DNA of 64,000 bases, taken from assembly GCF_030450125.1 (NCBI RefSeq), contig NZ_CP123923.1, forward strand, positions 7,411,001-7,475,000. The letters run 5' to 3'. Below, in pieces: positions 62,580 to 64,000 of the stretch. A model generated the notes under the pieces. It did no database searches. It saw only the letters and a list, made by a program, of their open reading frames with translations, and had not been told where the DNA came from. How positions within the stretch are numbered: position 1 is the stretch's first letter; each line of letters begins with the position of its first letter. The DNA comes from Streptomyces sp. WP-1 (GTDB taxonomy: Bacteria; Actinomycetota; Actinomycetes; Streptomycetales; Streptomycetaceae). A program made the position numbers and the translations under genes.

Positions 62580-63373
62580 ATGCCTTACCGGATATCCGGC
62601 CGGGGTGGCCCACTCGCGGCCGACCTCGGCGCCGCTGCGCTCCTGTCGGCCGTGAGGGCCGCCCCGGTCACCGCCGCACTGACCGCCGTGAGTTGTACGT
62701 CGGCCAGGGCGGCCTCGCCGACAAGCTGACGAAGGACATCTACCGCCGCTCTGGCGAACCGCACCGGCACGGTCGCCGTCGGCCTGTACGACCGCGGTAC
62801 GAAGACCACCCGTACGCTGCGGGCCACCACCGCCTTCGACTCGGCCGGCACCGTCAAGGTGACCGAGCTGCTCGCGGCCCTGCTGTGGGACGCCAAGGAG
62901 AACGGCCGGTATCTGATCGACATCGAGTCCGATCCGGCCACGGCCATGATCGCTCGGACAACGACGCCATCAGCGCGTTGTGGAAGCGGCTCGGCGACGC
63001 CAAGACCAAGGGGTTCCTGGCCGCCGCCGGCATGACGAAGGCCGTGCCCGGCGCCGACGGCTACCGGAGCCTCACCCAGGAGAACGTCACCGCCGAGCAG
63101 AAGCTGCTCCAGCTCGGCACCGCCAAGAACAGCGTGCTGAGCGACAACTCCCTCTTCTACGCCTCAAGTTGATGGGCCAGGTCGTCCCCGAGCAGCGCCG
63201 GGGGCCCCGGCAGGTGCCCCGCCACCGTCGCCGTACACGTCGAGAACGGCTGGCTGGAGCGGGCCACGCACGGCTGGCGGGTGCACAGCCTGGGCGCCTT
63301 CGAGGGTGCGGGCCACGACTACACGCTCAGCGTGTTCACCCAGGACGACAGCAGCATGGACTTCGGCGTCGAC
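62580..63373 (+). pseudogene. Broken class-A-beta-lactamase-like serine hydrolase gene
   Basis: An export-signal-like start (MPYRISGRGGPLAADLGAAA LLSAVRAAPVTAALTA) is followed, across several frames, by LTKDIYRRSG, ANRTGTVAVGLYDRGTKTTR, TLRATTAFDSAGTVKVTELL AALLWDAKENGRYLI, RSDNDAISALWKRLGDAKTK GFLAAAGMTKAVPGADGYRS LTQENVTAEQKLL, SVLSDNSLFYAS and HVENGWLERATHGWRVHSLG AFEGAGHDYTL. The SxxK nucleophile of relatives (STVK) is GTVK here, while SDN survives. At least three frameshifts plus the lost Ser make it a pseudogene. Confidence 0.75.
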
Positions 63374-63789
63374 ATGAATGGCGCCAGCCATCGTATGGAC
63401 GGCCCCTCACGTCCCCCTTCCCCGCGATGGGTGGCTCCTGGTCCGAGCGCTTCGACCTGCTGACGAATCTGCCGGGTCGGGGGACGCGGTCGTCGGCCAC
63501 GACGCCGGGATCGGCAACGGCGCGACGGTGATGCCCGGAGTGCGGATCGGCCATGGCGCGCTCGTCGCCAGCGGCGCTGCGGTCACGTGCGACGTGCCCG
63601 ACTACGGGATGGCGGGCGGCAATCCGGCCGCGACTGGCCCGCATCCGGTACGACGACGCGGATGCCGCCCGGCTCCTGGCGGTGGCGTGGGACCGGCCGG
63701 TGGAGCACATCACCGAGCACGTGCGCGCTATCTTGTCGGGCGGCATCGCCGAGTTGGAGGCCGCCGCTCCCCAACTCGCGCCTGCCTGA
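63374..63789 (+). pseudogene. Broken CatB-related (hexapeptide-repeat) O-acetyltransferase gene
   Basis: Immediately after the serine-hydrolase remnant, segments in several frames read MNGASHRMDGP, PAMGGSWSERFDLLTNLP, DAVVGHDAGIGNGATVMPGV RIGHGALVASGAAVTCDVPD YGMAGGNPA and RIRYDDADAARLLAVAWDRP VEHITEHVRAILSGGIAELE. This is the C-terminal two-thirds of a xenobiotic (chloramphenicol/streptogramin-type) left-handed beta-helix acetyltransferase. The N terminus is missing and two or more frameshifts occur. Confidence 0.75.
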
Positions 63790-63828
63790 CGCCCGTAGCG
63801 CGGCCCGGGGCCCGGGCAGGCCCGGTGT

Positions 63829-64000
63829 TCAGTCCTCGTCCTCCAGCCGGGCCAGCCGGGCCGTCACGTCGTCGGCGAGCCGGGTCAGCAGGCGGGCGAG
63901 GTCGTCGCGGTCCTGCGGGGCCCAGTCGGTGAGCGCGTCGGCGAACCAGCCGAGGATCGAGGTCAGGTACCGGTCGGCCGCCTCCCGGCCGGTCTCGGTG
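63829..64000 (-). CDS. MarR-family regulator, 3' end (runs off the window)
   Basis: The frame ending at 63829 reads TETGREAADRYLTSILGWFA DALTDWAPQDRDDLARLLTR LADDVTARLARLEDED, the C-terminal dimerisation helices of a MarR protein. The winged helix and start lie beyond 64000. Confidence 0.7.
   Translation of the reverse strand, partial: TETGREAADRYLTSILGWFADALTDWAPQDRDDLARLLTRLADDVTARLARLEDED

Overview
The window is about 72% GC, uses G/C-ending codons and GTG/TTG starts, and is dense with TetR, MarR, LysR, XRE, MerR and GntR regulators, SpoIIE-type phosphatases, STAS proteins and small Streptomyces-typical families (DUF5994, DUF4190). This points to a Streptomyces (or close streptomycete) chromosome, most likely an arm or accessory region, because pseudogenes and IS remnants accumulate toward the right-hand side. 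The species cannot be named from the sequence.

Layout. 0.1-7.3 kb: MT0933-like antitoxin, patatin phospholipase plus acyltransferase pair, DUF418 membrane protein, a LuxR/HisKA_3 two-component pair, a GNAT enzyme and a His-rich SigE-like ECF sigma factor. 7.2-22.6 kb: a HTH-citrate synthase-like protein; an intact IS5-family element (9460-10408) inserted in the last codons of a carboxylic acid reductase gene; an FCD-type GntR regulator; and, divergently, a tight run of Sua5/YrdC-like protein, citrate synthase, MmgE/PrpD, dienelactone hydrolase, phytanoyl-CoA dioxygenase, MFS exporter, a 70-residue peptide and what looks like a truncated ATP-grasp gene. This is the best candidate for an undescribed system: a tricarboxylate (alkylcitrate-like) natural-product cluster that may have lost its right end. 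22.6-28.1 kb: rearranged junk, TetX-like monooxygenase, fatty acid desaturase, and a divergent MarR/DHA2 efflux pair with a readable promoter. 28.4-38.7 kb: stress-signalling genes (two SpoIIE phosphatases, one frameshifted; MerR; GvpU-like; CBS; DEAD-box helicase; cold-shock protein; STAS-GNAT-like fusion; two DUF5994 proteins). 38.5-43.5 kb: XRE/aldo-keto reductase/alcohol dehydrogenase and a quinone-oxidoreductase/TetR pair with a clear operator. 43.6-45.5 kb: OYE fragment, degenerate tRNA-Ser-like gene, second cold-shock gene, a small helical protein, epimerase fragment. 45.5-48.7 kb: P1B-4 metal ATPase with divergent ArsR, and two small membrane proteins. 49-58.5 kb: VOC, DoxX, cupin/LysR, TetR/CocE-type hydrolase, RibD-C reductase, DUF1398, MarR plus DNA alkylation repair protein, interspersed with broken genes. 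58.6-64 kb: IS5 and IS701 remnants, a small secreted protein, an M4 metalloprotease, a broken serine hydrolase fused to a broken CatB acetyltransferase, and the 3' end of a MarR gene.

Functionally the recurrent unit is a regulator facing its target enzyme or exporter across a short intergenic region with a visible inverted repeat. All functions are read from motifs and context; no database search was run.
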